Translations under genes and position numbers: made by a program
The notes under the pieces: generated by a model
Seen by the model: the letters and a program-made list of their open reading frames with translations, nothing else
The model's database searches: none
Told to the model about the DNA's origin: nothing
Assembly (NCBI RefSeq): GCF_002694385.1
Contig: NZ_NZMB01000005.1
Span: forward strand, 367,739 to 431,738
Direction of reading: 5' to 3'
Length of the DNA: 64,000 nt
Origin: Sneathiella sp.
Lineage (GTDB): Bacteria; Pseudomonadota; Alphaproteobacteria; Sneathiellales; Sneathiellaceae
Shown: piece by piece, positions 28,043 through 37,299 of the stretch
How positions within the stretch are numbered: the first letter of the stretch is position 1
Layout of the letters: each line of letters starts with the position of its first letter

Positions 28043-29083
28043 GTGTTGAAAAACGGAATGCCCGTCAATTTCGCCAGTGACAATGCGGCGCCGGTCGCGC
28101 CGAAAATCATGGCGGCACTGCAACGGGCGAACAACGGGGCGGCTCCCAGCTACGGTCATGATGGCCTGACCCGGCAAGTGGAGGACAAACTTCGCGATCT
28201 CTTTGAATGCGACCTCAGGGCTTTTCCCGTAGCGACGGGGACCGCCGCCAATGTGCTTGGTATCAGCAGCTTCTCGCCGCCCTATGGCGCGGTTTTCTGC
28301 CATCCCCTTGCCCATATCGATAATGATGAATGCGGCGCGCCGGAGTTTTATACAGGCGGAGCGAAACTTGTGCCGGTGGCTGGTGCGGATGGCAAGATTG
28401 ATCCGCGGGCGCTGGAAGAGGCTGTTCTGGAAGGCGGGGGCTCCGTTCATCATGTGATGCCATCGGTCATTTCCATCACGCAGGCGACGGAATGCGGGAG
28501 TGTCTATCGCCCGGATGAGATTGCCGAAATCGGTATTCTGGCGCAGAAGCATGGCCTTGCCTTGCAGATGGATGGCGCGCGTTTTGCCAATGCGCTGGCG
28601 TTTCTGAACTGCCATCCTGCTGATATCACCTGGCGGGTCGGGGTCGATGTTTTATCCTTCGGGGCGACCAAGAACGGCGCCATGGGGGTGGAGGCCGTGG
28701 TATTTTTCAATATGGAGAAGGCGAGAGAGTTCGAATTTCGCCGCAAGAGAAGCGCGCATCTCTTCTCGAAAATGCGCTATCTGTCGGCACAGCTTGATGC
28801 CTATCTCGAAGCTGAATACTGGCGGGAACTGGCCACCAATGCGAACCGGATGGCAGAACGCCTTGCCGATGGCATTCGCGGTATTCCGGGCGCGACGATC
28901 TGCTATCCGGTGGAGGCCAACATCATCTTTGCAAAGCTGCCCGAAGCGGCTCTGGAATGTCTCGCGGTTTCCAACATTCTCTATCACCGCCGCGCCAATG
29001 ATACGGATGGGAAAATTCGTCTTGTCACATCCTGGAACACGACGGAGCAGGATATTGACGCTCTCCTCAATGTGATCTCCTGA
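28043..29083 (+). CDS. Low-specificity L-threonine aldolase-type PLP enzyme
   Basis: A 346-residue fold-type I PLP enzyme that cleaves threonine/allo-threonine to glycine and acetaldehyde in characterised homologs. The N-terminus 'NFASDNAAPVAPKIMAAL' and 'YGHDGLTRQVEDKLRDLF', the aldolase 'HIDNDECGAPEFYTGG' and the PLP lysine in 'SFGATKNGAMGVEAVVFF' support this assignment. The start is probably GTG 28043, preceded by AAAGGGAG; ATG 28058 is the alternative. It follows the DUF6476-like gene after 45 bases. Confidence 0.88.
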   Translation: MLKNGMPVNFASDNAAPVAPKIMAALQRANNGAAPSYGHDGLTRQVEDKLRDLFECDLRAFPVATGTAANVLGISSFSPPYGAVFCHPLAHIDNDECGAPEFYTGGAKLVPVAGADGKIDPRALEEAVLEGGGSVHHVMPSVISITQATECGSVYRPDEIAEIGILAQKHGLALQMDGARFANALAFLNCHPADITWRVGVDVLSFGATKNGAMGVEAVVFFNMEKAREFEFRRKRSAHLFSKMRYLSAQLDAYLEAEYWRELATNANRMAERLADGIRGIPGATICYPVEANIIFAKLPEAALECLAVSNILYHRRANDTDGKIRLVTSWNTTEQDIDALLNVIS

Positions 29084-29158
29084 CGCGCGTTATTCCCGGA
29101 ATTTTATCTCCCGAGATTTGATTTTACCGCCATCCCCCGTTATTGATGAGTGGAATTT

Positions 29159-29175
29159 GGCGGCTGTTTGCCGCC
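29159..29175 (+). terminator. Short GC hairpin between threonine aldolase and the MscS-like gene
   Basis: GGCGGC-tgttt-GCCGCC is a perfect 6-bp stem followed by GTTTG. The T-tract is weak, so it may be only a partial terminator for the aldolase gene. It lies 27 bases before the next start codon. Confidence 0.35.
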
Positions 29176-29201
29176 GTTTGAATGTATAGGGCTGATAAAA
29201 A

Positions 29202-30392
29202 GTGCAGAATATAAACGATTTATGGGAAATTGTTAAAGAAGTCTGGAAAGAGGGTTATGCGGGGTTCGACTTCAGTTCCCTGATCATCGCTCTCGGAATC
29301 ATCGCGCTGACCTTACTCATTCGCGGTATCTTCACCCGCTTTGCCATCAACCGGGCGCTGGCCTATGCGTCACGGTCGAGTAACCGGATTGACGATGCGC
29401 TGATCCTGTCCATGAAGGAACCGATCCGCTTCATTCCTATTGTGATCGGTGTTTATTTTGCGCTGTCTGTAGCGGATTTTTCCGATGATCCGGATTTTAC
29501 GGCATTCATCGGGCGGATTGTCCGTTCCCTTATTGTTTTTAATATTTTCTGGGCGCTTTACGCCGCCATCTCGCCGATGACGTTTCTGCTGGGCAAGCTG
29601 GAGCGGATATTTTCCGCCGAGATGGTGGGGTTTCTGGTCAAGATCATGAAGGGGATTGTCATCGGTCTTGGAGGGGCGACGGTGCTGCAACTCTGGGGCA
29701 TCCAGGTCGGGCCGATCATTGCCGGTTTCGGTATTGTTGGTGTTGCCGTGGCCCTTGGCGCCCAGGATCTTTTCAAAAACCTGATCAGCGGCTTTCTGAT
29801 TCTCGCGGAAAAGCGCTTCAAGGTGGGCGACTGGGTGCTTGTCGATAGCGTGGTCGAGGGCACGGTTGAGAAGATCGGCTTCCGCTCGACTGTTATCCGA
29901 CGGTTTGACAAGGCGTTGACCATTGTCCCGAATGCGACCTTCGCTGACAAGGCTGTTACCAACTTTTCCGAAATGACCTATCGGCGCATTTACTGGAAAA
30001 TCGGCGTTGAATATTCCACCTCCGTTGCACAGCTTCAGGAGATTACCGGGAAGATCGGCAGTTATCTTGCGGACAATCGGGATTTCGCCCAGCCGGGAGA
30101 GGCGTTGCAGTTTGTCTATACCGACAGCTTTAACGACAGCAGCATCGATATCATGATCTATTGCTTCACGCGGACAACCAACTGGGGTGAATGGTTGCAG
30201 ATCAAGCAGGATTTTGCCTATGCGATCAAGGGCATTGTTGAGCAGGCGGGAACCGGCTTCGCCTTTCCGTCTGTCTCTGTCTATCGGGGTATTGGCGGGG
30301 CGGAACCCGACCCATTTGTGCCGCCTGCCGATTTCAAGGAGGGGCAGCGAGGCCCGCTTGCCGTTGGGGACGGGCCGAGTGACGTGACCTGA
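29202..30392 (+). CDS. MscS-family mechanosensitive ion channel
   Basis: A 396-residue membrane protein with four or five helices in the first 190 residues and the MscS pore-lining helix 'GPIIAGFGIVGVAVALGAQDLFKNLISGFLIL'. The beta-domain follows ('FKVGDWVLVDSVVEGTVEKIGFRSTVIR', 'VPNATFADKAVTNFS'). Such channels open on hypo-osmotic shock to release solutes. It is longer than E. coli MscS (286 residues) because of extra N-terminal helices. The start, GTG 29202, lacks a clear ribosome site, so the exact N-terminus is uncertain. Confidence 0.9.
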   Translation: MQNINDLWEIVKEVWKEGYAGFDFSSLIIALGIIALTLLIRGIFTRFAINRALAYASRSSNRIDDALILSMKEPIRFIPIVIGVYFALSVADFSDDPDFTAFIGRIVRSLIVFNIFWALYAAISPMTFLLGKLERIFSAEMVGFLVKIMKGIVIGLGGATVLQLWGIQVGPIIAGFGIVGVAVALGAQDLFKNLISGFLILAEKRFKVGDWVLVDSVVEGTVEKIGFRSTVIRRFDKALTIVPNATFADKAVTNFSEMTYRRIYWKIGVEYSTSVAQLQEITGKIGSYLADNRDFAQPGEALQFVYTDSFNDSSIDIMIYCFTRTTNWGEWLQIKQDFAYAIKGIVEQAGTGFAFPSVSVYRGIGGAEPDPFVPPADFKEGQRGPLAVGDGPSDVT

Positions 30393-30400
30393 TGTGGTGA

Positions 30401-30640
30401 TCAGCCCGTCACGTTCTTGATGATGATATACTCGAATTTTCCGTCATTTTCTGACGCTTTTTCAAGCAGATAGCCGGTGACATTGCAAAAGTGACGGAAG
30501 TCGATGACGGACGCCGGATCGGTGGCAATAACACGCAGCCGGGCACCTGGCGCAAGGTCGCGCAGCGTCTTTTTTGCACGCAGCACAGGCAGCGGGCATT
30601 GCAGGCCGGATGTATCAAGGAAATGGAGCTGGTCCGTCAT
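30401..30640 (-). CDS. TusA/SirA-like sulfurtransferase carrier
   Basis: A 79-residue protein with the family motif 'LDTSGLQCPLPVLRAKKTL', containing the sulfur-carrying Cys of CPxP, and 'RVIATDPASVIDFRHFC'. TusA relays sulfur for thiouridine and other sulfur-transfer pathways; paralogs of unknown role are common, so I do not assign a firm symbol. It is convergent with the MscS-like gene (8-base gap) and divergent from the GGDEF/EAL-like gene. Confidence 0.88.
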   Translation of the reverse strand: MTDQLHFLDTSGLQCPLPVLRAKKTLRDLAPGARLRVIATDPASVIDFRHFCNVTGYLLEKASENDGKFEYIIIKNVTG

Positions 30641-30808
30641 CGCGCCCTTTTACGGATTTTTATCTGTCAGGTTTGCGGCAAGATAGCTCTCCGGTTCGCG
30701 CTGCGCAATTGCTGATTTCTGCCATTTTATAATTAGACCACATGTCTGATTAACGATTTATATACTCTGATCTGCGATTATGATGCGCGAAAACACTCCC
30801 ATTGGAAT

Positions 30809-32137
30809 GTGGATTGGATGGTTGTAGCGAAAGACATGGGACGGGCCGACAGTGGTTCGGAAGATACGGCGCAAATCAGCCCCGATTTCTACAATCAGGG
30901 CCGCCGGACCGGCGATGTAAAGCCTTATCCTGCTGCCCGCGAAGTGAAGCATTACGAAATTGGCGAAGCGACAAGCTTTCTGCGCCCCTTCGGAAAAACC
31001 TATCGGGAAGCCCTTGAAAACCTTGTTACCGGCAGCATCCAGATCATCGGGCTTGATGAGGTCAAGACACGCTATAAGGAGCGATGGGGCGAAATCCGTG
31101 AAAATATTGTAGAAATCGCCGAATCCTACATTGGCCGCAAGCTGGGCAGACATGATATTTTCGTGCCGCTGGATGATGGGCATTTTGCGCTGCTGTTTGC
31201 TAATGCCTCCCGTCAGGAAGCGTTGCAGCGGTCCCGGGCGATTGCCAATGATCTGGTCAACAAGCTGTTTGGCGAATTGCCGGGCGGGGAGCTGATTTCC
31301 GTCGAGGCGGCGATGCTGACGATTGAGGATTTCGAGGGGCTGGACAAAATCCGCTCCCTTGAAGGGCTGGTTTCCTGTTTCCACACGGCCATTCTGAGGG
31401 CGCAGGAGCGCGAAACCCGGGAAGTAAAGTTGCGCGAAGCCGATGTCGGTATTCGTTTTCGCCCCCTGATCAATCGCCGCAAACGCTTTGTCGGGCTGTA
31501 TGAGGCGCTGGATGCCAGTCGGGAGGGGGACATCGCCGCGACGGCGATGCCGGAAGACTTGCGGCAAAGCGGTTCCCACCGGACCCGCGCCGAGCTGGAT
31601 TGCGTGATCCTGACAGAACTTGGCAATATTATCGAAAAGCTGGACATTCAGGGGCGGCGGCCCGCCTTGCTGTTGCCGGTTCGCTTTGAAACGCTGGCAA
31701 ACAGTTATTTCCGCAGCAAATACGCCCGTCTGTTGGCAACCCTGCCAAACTATACGGACCGGCATCTGATCCTCAATGTCCAGGATGTGCCGGATGGCGT
31801 ACCGAACAGCCGTTACCGGCAAATTCTTGGTGCATTGCGACAGCTCGTTCTGGGATTTGCATTTGAAGTGGATATCCGCTGGAAGGATTTTGCGGCCATT
31901 AATGACCTGCCGGTTTTCGCCATTTCACTTGTGGGCCATGAACGTCTTGATCTGGGGCAAATCTCCGCGTTGTTTACGGCAGCGAAAGAGCAGGGGCTTA
32001 AGTGTATCTGGCGATCTCTGGATAATGACGAGCTGGCGCGGGCGGCTTTTAAAATGCAGGTTGACTATGTGAGCGGGCCGATTTTTGGCAGTGCACAGAA
32101 CGCGCCGGCAAAACCCTTCTCCCTGCCTGAAAAATAG
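30809..32137 (+). CDS. Protein with degenerate GGDEF-like and EAL-like domains
   Basis: A 442-residue cytoplasmic protein without obvious membrane segments. Residues around 75-155 look like a GGDEF fold whose signature became 'PLDDGHFALLF'. The second half resembles an EAL domain: 'RFRPLINRRKRFVGLYEAL' keeps the EAL triad and 'VDYVSGPIFG' keeps the C-terminal segment, but the usual Asn, Glu, Asp-Asp and Lys metal/substrate positions are replaced ('LLLPVRFETL', 'LILNVQDVP', 'VDIRWKDF'). Catalysis on cyclic di-GMP is therefore unlikely; binding or a structural role is possible. GTG 30809 and ATG 30818 are alternative starts, neither with a clear ribosome site. Confidence 0.7.
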   Translation: MDWMVVAKDMGRADSGSEDTAQISPDFYNQGRRTGDVKPYPAAREVKHYEIGEATSFLRPFGKTYREALENLVTGSIQIIGLDEVKTRYKERWGEIRENIVEIAESYIGRKLGRHDIFVPLDDGHFALLFANASRQEALQRSRAIANDLVNKLFGELPGGELISVEAAMLTIEDFEGLDKIRSLEGLVSCFHTAILRAQERETREVKLREADVGIRFRPLINRRKRFVGLYEALDASREGDIAATAMPEDLRQSGSHRTRAELDCVILTELGNIIEKLDIQGRRPALLLPVRFETLANSYFRSKYARLLATLPNYTDRHLILNVQDVPDGVPNSRYRQILGALRQLVLGFAFEVDIRWKDFAAINDLPVFAISLVGHERLDLGQISALFTAAKEQGLKCIWRSLDNDELARAAFKMQVDYVSGPIFGSAQNAPAKPFSLPEK

Positions 32138-32139
32138 TC

Positions 32140-33402
32140 TTATGCGCGGGTCAGTACCGCGGCCATCTCCACATGGGGAGAGAAGAGAAACTGATCCACC
32201 GGTTGTATGGGGCCGAGTTGATATCCGCCGTCGAGAAGTAGGGCAATATCGCGGGCGAAGGTGACCGGATTGCAGGAAATGGCGACCACAACGGGGATAT
32301 CGGATTTCGCAATTTCGAGGGCCTGTGCCTTTGCCCCGGCGCGCGGCGGATCGAACAGTAACCCGTCAAAGGCATTCAGCTCATCTTTCAGAAGCGGTCG
32401 CTGGAAGAGATCACGGCATTCCGTCGTGACAGGGCGAATGGCACGGTTGGCAGCCATTTGCAGGCCTTTGACAAGCTCCGCATCCCCCTCGACGCCGTGG
32501 ACAGGGGCAAGGGCGGAAAGCGGCAAGGTGAAGCTGCCGACCCCGGCGAACAGATCGACAATGCGCTTCGCCTCCCGAAGGGCATCAAGGGCAAAGGCGC
32601 CAAGGGCTTCCTCACCAGCTTTGGTTGCCTGCAGGAAGCTGCCGGGCGGTAGTATGGCAGGAATGCCGCCCAGCCGGACTTCCGCGGGGAGGCGGGCGGC
32701 GATCGCTTCGGGCGTATCCTGGGGACGGGCGCGCCAGGCAATCCGGGCAAGGGATTGTTCCGCAGCAAAGGCGGACAGCATCTCCCGCTTGTCCAGATCC
32801 ATCGTGAGGTCAGCCGTGATCAGCAGATCGACGCCATTTTCCGTTTCGGTTGCGAGCAGGCGGGCTTCACTGTTGCGGGGTAGCAGTTCAGGTAGCAGGC
32901 TTCGCAGAGGTTTGACGAGGGCGAGCAGGGCGGGGACAATCACCGGGCAATCTCCGATATCGAAAATCTGGTGGCTGCGGCGCAGATGAAAGCCGACCAT
33001 GACCCCTTTCTTGCGTTTTGAGGCAATAAATTCCACCCGCCGCCGACTGCCGGATGGGCTGGTTATTGTTGGCCGGACATGGGCATCTGTTATTCCCGCC
33101 CGCTCAAGGCAGTCGAGAATGCGTTGCCGCTTCCATTCTGCGGTGAAGTCCGGGGAGAGATGCTGCATCGCGCATCCGCCGCACTGGCTGAAATGACGGC
33201 AGGATGGTTTGACCCGTTCCGTGCTTTCCTCAAGGATTTCCACGATGGTGCAGACATTGCCGTCGCCCTTTACATCTTCGGGGCGCGCTGATACCCGCTC
33301 TCCGGGGGCGGTGAAGGGGATATAGTAGGTCTTACCCCGATGGGTGGCGATGCCATCGCCGCCCGATCCGATATGGCTGATGGTAAGTTCAATTGCCGAC
33401 AT
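32140..33402 (-). CDS. TrmA/RlmD-family m5U RNA methyltransferase
   Basis: A 420-residue enzyme that methylates uridine-5 in rRNA or tRNA. An N-terminal TRAM domain ('LTISHIGSGGDGIATHRGKTYYI') is followed by a 4Fe-4S cluster site 'CRHFSQCGGCAMQH', a Rossmann SAM domain ('RIVDLFAGVGSFTLPLSALA') and catalytic segments 'LLFDPPRAG' and 'VAISCNPVTFARD' with the nucleophilic Cys. It could be RlmD or RlmC/TrmA-like; the target base cannot be decided from sequence. It overlaps the tlyA stop by 14 bases and is the last gene of the minus-strand operon. Confidence 0.9.
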   Translation of the reverse strand: MSAIELTISHIGSGGDGIATHRGKTYYIPFTAPGERVSARPEDVKGDGNVCTIVEILEESTERVKPSCRHFSQCGGCAMQHLSPDFTAEWKRQRILDCLERAGITDAHVRPTITSPSGSRRRVEFIASKRKKGVMVGFHLRRSHQIFDIGDCPVIVPALLALVKPLRSLLPELLPRNSEARLLATETENGVDLLITADLTMDLDKREMLSAFAAEQSLARIAWRARPQDTPEAIAARLPAEVRLGGIPAILPPGSFLQATKAGEEALGAFALDALREAKRIVDLFAGVGSFTLPLSALAPVHGVEGDAELVKGLQMAANRAIRPVTTECRDLFQRPLLKDELNAFDGLLFDPPRAGAKAQALEIAKSDIPVVVAISCNPVTFARDIALLLDGGYQLGPIQPVDQFLFSPHVEMAAVLTRA

Positions 33403-34138
33403 GCCGCGCCCCCATCAGAAATTCCCGATTGCCATCACTGCCGAGGATGGGGCTCGCCATAGTGCCGAGGGAGCGCCAGCCGGGACGGGCATTGATCCAG
33501 CTTTCCATCTCCATTGGCACCCGGTCCGCGAGGGCCGCGTCCCGGACAATGCCGCCTTTGCCGACATTTCCCTTACCGACTTCGAACTGTGGTTTGACCA
33601 ATGCGACAAGATCCGCCCCCGGCGCCGCGAGATCAAGGACGGCGGGCAACGCCTTGGTCAGCGAAATAAAGCTCACGTCCGCGACAATCAGGTCAAGGGC
33701 ATCGGGGATGAGTGCGGTGTCGAGATCCTTGGAATTGGTTTTTTCCAGATTGACGACGCGCGGATCCTCCCCAACGACAGGATCAAGCTGGTCATGCCCG
33801 ACATCGACGGCATAGACGCGCCGCACATCCCGCGACAATAGAACTTGCGTGAAACCGCCGGTGGAGGCGCCGATATCGGCAGCAATGCGCCCCTTCACGG
33901 AAAGGCCGAAATGATCGAGGGCGGCCAGCAGCTTGACGGCGCCCCGCCCGACCCACTGCATATCGGGGATATCGAGTGTGATATCCGCCGTTTCCGTCAC
34001 CTTGCGATTGGCTTTATCGGCAATTTCGCCATTGACGCTGACGCGCCCCTCCGCGATCAGGCTTTGCGCGCGTGCCCGGCTTTTCACCAGATCGCGGGCG
34101 ACCAGCGCCAGATCGAGCCTTTGCGATGTCTCTGTCAT
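33389..34138 (-). CDS. tlyA: TlyA-family rRNA 2'-O-methyltransferase
   Basis: A 249-residue protein with an N-terminal S4 RNA-binding domain ('RLDLALVARDLVKSRARAQSLIAEGRVSVNG') and a FtsJ-like SAM domain ('ADIGASTGGFTQVLLSR', 'VYAVDVGHDQLDP', 'VADVSFISL', 'LVKPQFEVGKG'). In mycobacteria TlyA methylates 16S and 23S rRNA ribose; the older name hemolysin A is misleading. It starts 9 bases after the dxs stop, as in many alphaproteobacteria. Confidence 0.92.
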   Translation of the reverse strand: MTETSQRLDLALVARDLVKSRARAQSLIAEGRVSVNGEIADKANRKVTETADITLDIPDMQWVGRGAVKLLAALDHFGLSVKGRIAADIGASTGGFTQVLLSRDVRRVYAVDVGHDQLDPVVGEDPRVVNLEKTNSKDLDTALIPDALDLIVADVSFISLTKALPAVLDLAAPGADLVALVKPQFEVGKGNVGKGGIVRDAALADRVPMEMESWINARPGWRSLGTMASPILGSDGNREFLMGARHVGN

Positions 34139-34147
34139 GCGAGCGGT

Positions 34148-36073
34148 CTAGACGGCGGAAATATTGGGCCGTTTTGCCTTTCCGCCGCCAAGCGCATCGA
34201 GGGCTGTCTTGACAATCTGGTCATGATTGATGCCCGCCTCTTCATACATATCGTCAATTTTCTGCTGGTCTATGAAGACATCCTTCATGCAGAGAGGGCG
34301 CATCTTCAGCCCGTCGTCCAGTAGACCGTTCATTGCCAGGAACTGCATGACATGGCTGCCGAAGCCGCCAACGGCGCCTTCCTCGACCGTGATCAGCACT
34401 TCATGGGAGGCGACAAGATCGCGGATCAGGGCTTCATCGAGCGGCTTGCAGAAACGGGCATCGGCAACGGAGGTTGAGATACCCTTTGCCTCCAGTTCCT
34501 CCGCTGCGATCAGCGCTTCTTTCAGGCGGGTGCCGAAGGAAAGGATGGCAACACGGTCACCCTCCCGGATCATACGGCCGCGGCCGATTTCCAGCACTTC
34601 GCCCTTTTCCGGCAAGTCAAGCCCAACGCCTTCACCGCGCGGATAACGGAAGGCGCAGGGCCCTTCATTATAGGCGGCGGCGGTGGCAACCATATGTTTC
34701 AATTCCGCTTCATCGGCAGGCGCCATCACCATCATGTTGGGCAGCGTTGCCATATAGGTAATGTCGAAGGAGCCCGCATGGGTTGCCCCGTCCGCCCCGA
34801 CAAGTCCCGCCCGGTCGAGCGCAAATCGTACCGGCAAATTCTGAATGGCAACATCATGCACGACCTGGTCATAACCGCGTTGCAGAAAGGTGGAATAGAT
34901 CGCAACGAACGGCTTCAGCCCCTCCGTCGCCATACCGGCGGCAAAGGTGACGGCATGCTGCTCGGCAATGCCGACATCAAAGCAGCGGTCGGCGAATTCC
35001 CCTGCGAACTGGTCAAGGCCGGTGCCATCGGGCATGGCAGCGGTCACGGCGACGATCTTGTCATCATCGCGGGCCTCCTGAATGAGGCTCTGGGCAAATA
35101 CCTTGGTGTAGGAGGGGGCGTTGGGCGTCGCTTTCGCCTGTGCGCCCGTGATCACGTCGAATTTTGAAACCCCGTGATATTTGTCGGCAGCGGCTTCGGC
35201 GGGCGGATAGCCCTTGCCTTTTTGCGTGACGCAATGGATCAGGATCGGCCCCTGCTTGGAATCCCGGGCATTCTTGAGAACGGGGATCAGATGTTCCAGA
35301 TTATGGCCGTCGATTGGCCCGACATAATAAAATCCCAACTCCTCAAACAAGGTTCCGCCCGTGACCATGCCGCGGGCGAATTCCTCCGCCCGCCGCGCGG
35401 TGCGTTCCAGCGGATCGGGCAGGAGAGAGGCGAGCTGCTTCGCCATTTCCCGCAGGCTGCGGTAGGGCTTACCAGATAGCAGGCGGGAGAGATAGGCGCT
35501 CATCGCGCCGACAGGCGGGGCGATGGACATATCGTTGTCATTGAGGATGACGATCTGCCGCGCATCCATGGCGCCGGCATTGTTCATCGCTTCATAGGCC
35601 ATACCGGCACTTAAGGCCCCGTCGCCGATGACCGAAATGACATTGTTCTTGCGGCCCAGCAGGTCACGCCCGACCGCCATGCCCAGACCGGCGGAGATAG
35701 AGGTGGAGGAATGCGCCGCGCCGAAGGGGTCATATTCGCTTTCCGCCCGTTTGGTGAAGCCGGAAAGGCCGCCCGGCTGACGCAGGGTGCGAATACGGTC
35801 CCGCCGTCCGGTCAGAATCTTGTGCGGATAGCATTGATGCCCGACATCCCAGATCAGCCGATCTTCCGGCGTGTTGAAAACATGGTGCAATGCCACGGTC
35901 AGTTCGACCACGCCGAGGCCCGCGCCGAGGTGACCGCCGGTGACGGAAACGGCGCTGATTACCTCCTGACGCAATTCCGCGGCAAGCTGGGTGAGCTGCG
36001 GCAGGGTCAGTTTTCGCATATCCTTCGGATATGTGATGGTGTCAAGCAAGGGTGTTTGCGGTGTCGTCGTCAT
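34148..36073 (-). CDS. dxs: 1-deoxy-D-xylulose-5-phosphate synthase Dxs
   Basis: Thiamin-diphosphate enzyme that joins pyruvate and glyceraldehyde-3-phosphate, the entry step of the MEP isoprenoid pathway. The 641-residue protein contains '[27 protein letters not shown]', the TPP motif '[18 protein letters not shown]', '[18 protein letters not shown]' with the catalytic Glu, and 'RYPRGEG'. Length and motifs are normal. It lies 15 bases downstream of ispA, so the MEP entry enzyme and the prenyl-chain synthase are made together. Confidence 0.97.
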   Translation of the reverse strand: MTTTPQTPLLDTITYPKDMRKLTLPQLTQLAAELRQEVISAVSVTGGHLGAGLGVVELTVALHHVFNTPEDRLIWDVGHQCYPHKILTGRRDRIRTLRQPGGLSGFTKRAESEYDPFGAAHSSTSISAGLGMAVGRDLLGRKNNVISVIGDGALSAGMAYEAMNNAGAMDARQIVILNDNDMSIAPPVGAMSAYLSRLLSGKPYRSLREMAKQLASLLPDPLERTARRAEEFARGMVTGGTLFEELGFYYVGPIDGHNLEHLIPVLKNARDSKQGPILIHCVTQKGKGYPPAEAAADKYHGVSKFDVITGAQAKATPNAPSYTKVFAQSLIQEARDDDKIVAVTAAMPDGTGLDQFAGEFADRCFDVGIAEQHAVTFAAGMATEGLKPFVAIYSTFLQRGYDQVVHDVAIQNLPVRFALDRAGLVGADGATHAGSFDITYMATLPNMMVMAPADEAELKHMVATAAAYNEGPCAFRYPRGEGVGLDLPEKGEVLEIGRGRMIREGDRVAILSFGTRLKEALIAAEELEAKGISTSVADARFCKPLDEALIRDLVASHEVLITVEEGAVGGFGSHVMQFLAMNGLLDDGLKMRPLCMKDVFIDQQKIDDMYEEAGINHDQIVKTALDALGGGKAKRPNISAV

Positions 36074-36088
36074 AATCTGAACCCGTCT

Positions 36089-36979
36089 TCAGTTGCGGCG
36101 GTGAATGGCAAAATGCGCCGCATGTCGTAACAGATCTGCTTTCGGCCCGAAAGGATCGAGATGATCGATTGCCTGATCGACCAGAATGGCGGCATGGACA
36201 CGGGCATCTTCCAGTCCCATGAGAGAAACGAAGGTGGCCTTTCCTGCCGCGGCGTCCTTGCCGGTTGCCTTGCCCATTTCCTCCGCCGTTCCTTCTTCGT
36301 CCAGTATGTCATCTGCAATCTGAAAGGCCAGCCCTAAATCATGGGCGTAAGCTTTGAGCGCCTGCAACTGTGGCGGGGATGCATGCCCGAGGATGCCGCC
36401 CGCCACACAGGCAAAGGAGATGAGCGCGCCGGTCTTCAGCCGTTGCAGGCGCGTAATGGTGGCCATATCGATGGGGTTGCTTTCCGCGTGGATATCCATC
36501 ACCTGACCGCCAACCATGCCCTGTCCGCCAATGGCGCGGGCAAGCCGGGCGGCGAGCTGGATGCGCACCTCGGCGGACGGGTGGGTATCCGCATCGCTGA
36601 CAATTTCGAAGGCGAGCGATTGCAGCGCATCACCGGCGAGAACGGCCGTCGCCTCGTCAAATTTTTTATGGACCGTCGGCAGGCCGCGACGTAGATCGTC
36701 ATCATCCATGCAGGGCAGATCATCATGGATGAGGGAATAGCTGTGGACCATCTCCAATGCCGCCGCCACACGCACGGAATGCAGGCGGGGGACAGCAAAC
36801 AGGTCGGCGGACTGGATCAGCAAAAAGGCGCGTAGCCGCTTGCCGGGGGACAGGACGGCATAGCGCATGGCGTCAAAAAGCCGCTTTTCCAGCCCCTCGC
36901 TTACCGGCAGCAGGGTGCGTAATTCCTTATCCATCAAATCTGCGGTCTGACGGAGGGCTTTGCTGAAATCATCTTCCAT
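36089..36979 (-). CDS. ispA: Farnesyl/geranyl diphosphate synthase IspA
   Basis: A 296-residue short-chain trans-prenyltransferase. The first aspartate-rich motif is 'IHDDLPCMDDDDLRRG' (with the two-residue insertion typical of bacterial FPP synthases), and the second is 'FQIADDILDEEG'. 'SPGKRLRAFLL' binds the isopentenyl diphosphate. I start at ATG 36979 (MEDDFSKAL); the longer track frame would overlap the end of xseB. Together with dxs and the distant ispB at 59217 it covers part of the isoprenoid and quinone-tail pathway. Confidence 0.94.
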   Translation of the reverse strand: MEDDFSKALRQTADLMDKELRTLLPVSEGLEKRLFDAMRYAVLSPGKRLRAFLLIQSADLFAVPRLHSVRVAAALEMVHSYSLIHDDLPCMDDDDLRRGLPTVHKKFDEATAVLAGDALQSLAFEIVSDADTHPSAEVRIQLAARLARAIGGQGMVGGQVMDIHAESNPIDMATITRLQRLKTGALISFACVAGGILGHASPPQLQALKAYAHDLGLAFQIADDILDEEGTAEEMGKATGKDAAAGKATFVSLMGLEDARVHAAILVDQAIDHLDPFGPKADLLRHAAHFAIHRRN

Positions 36980-37010
36980 AGAACTGTTCTTGACCCCGCC
37001 TGAGGCATGT

Positions 37011-37268
37011 CTAGTCAATATTCGCCGGTTCGACCGACAGATTGCCGTTGCGGCCGACAATTTTGTCGACCCTTTCCTGGGCGTTTCTAAGACGCGCTTC
37101 GCAATGCGCCTTCAGAAGCGAGCCGCGGGTGTAAATATCAATTGACTGGTCAAGATCGACCTGGCCCGAATCGAGCTTTTCGACAATCTGTTCCAGTTCT
37201 CTCAAGGCCTCCTCGAAGGACATCTTGGCGATATCGTCAGGGACTTTCTGGCTATTGGGATCAGACAT
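37011..37268 (-). CDS. xseB: Exodeoxyribonuclease VII small subunit XseB
   Basis: An 85-residue helical protein. 'MSFEEALRELEQIVEKLDSGQVDLDQSIDIYTRG' is the diagnostic XseB helix pair. It associates with XseA to form exonuclease VII; xseA is not in the window. The position just before ispA-dxs is widely conserved in proteobacteria. The gap to the deacetylase gene upstream is 31 bases. Confidence 0.94.
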   Translation of the reverse strand: MSDPNSQKVPDDIAKMSFEEALRELEQIVEKLDSGQVDLDQSIDIYTRGSLLKAHCEARLRNAQERVDKIVGRNGNLSVEPANID

Positions 37269-37299
37269 GATTTCTCCTTTGCCGTCTTATAACGCTCTC

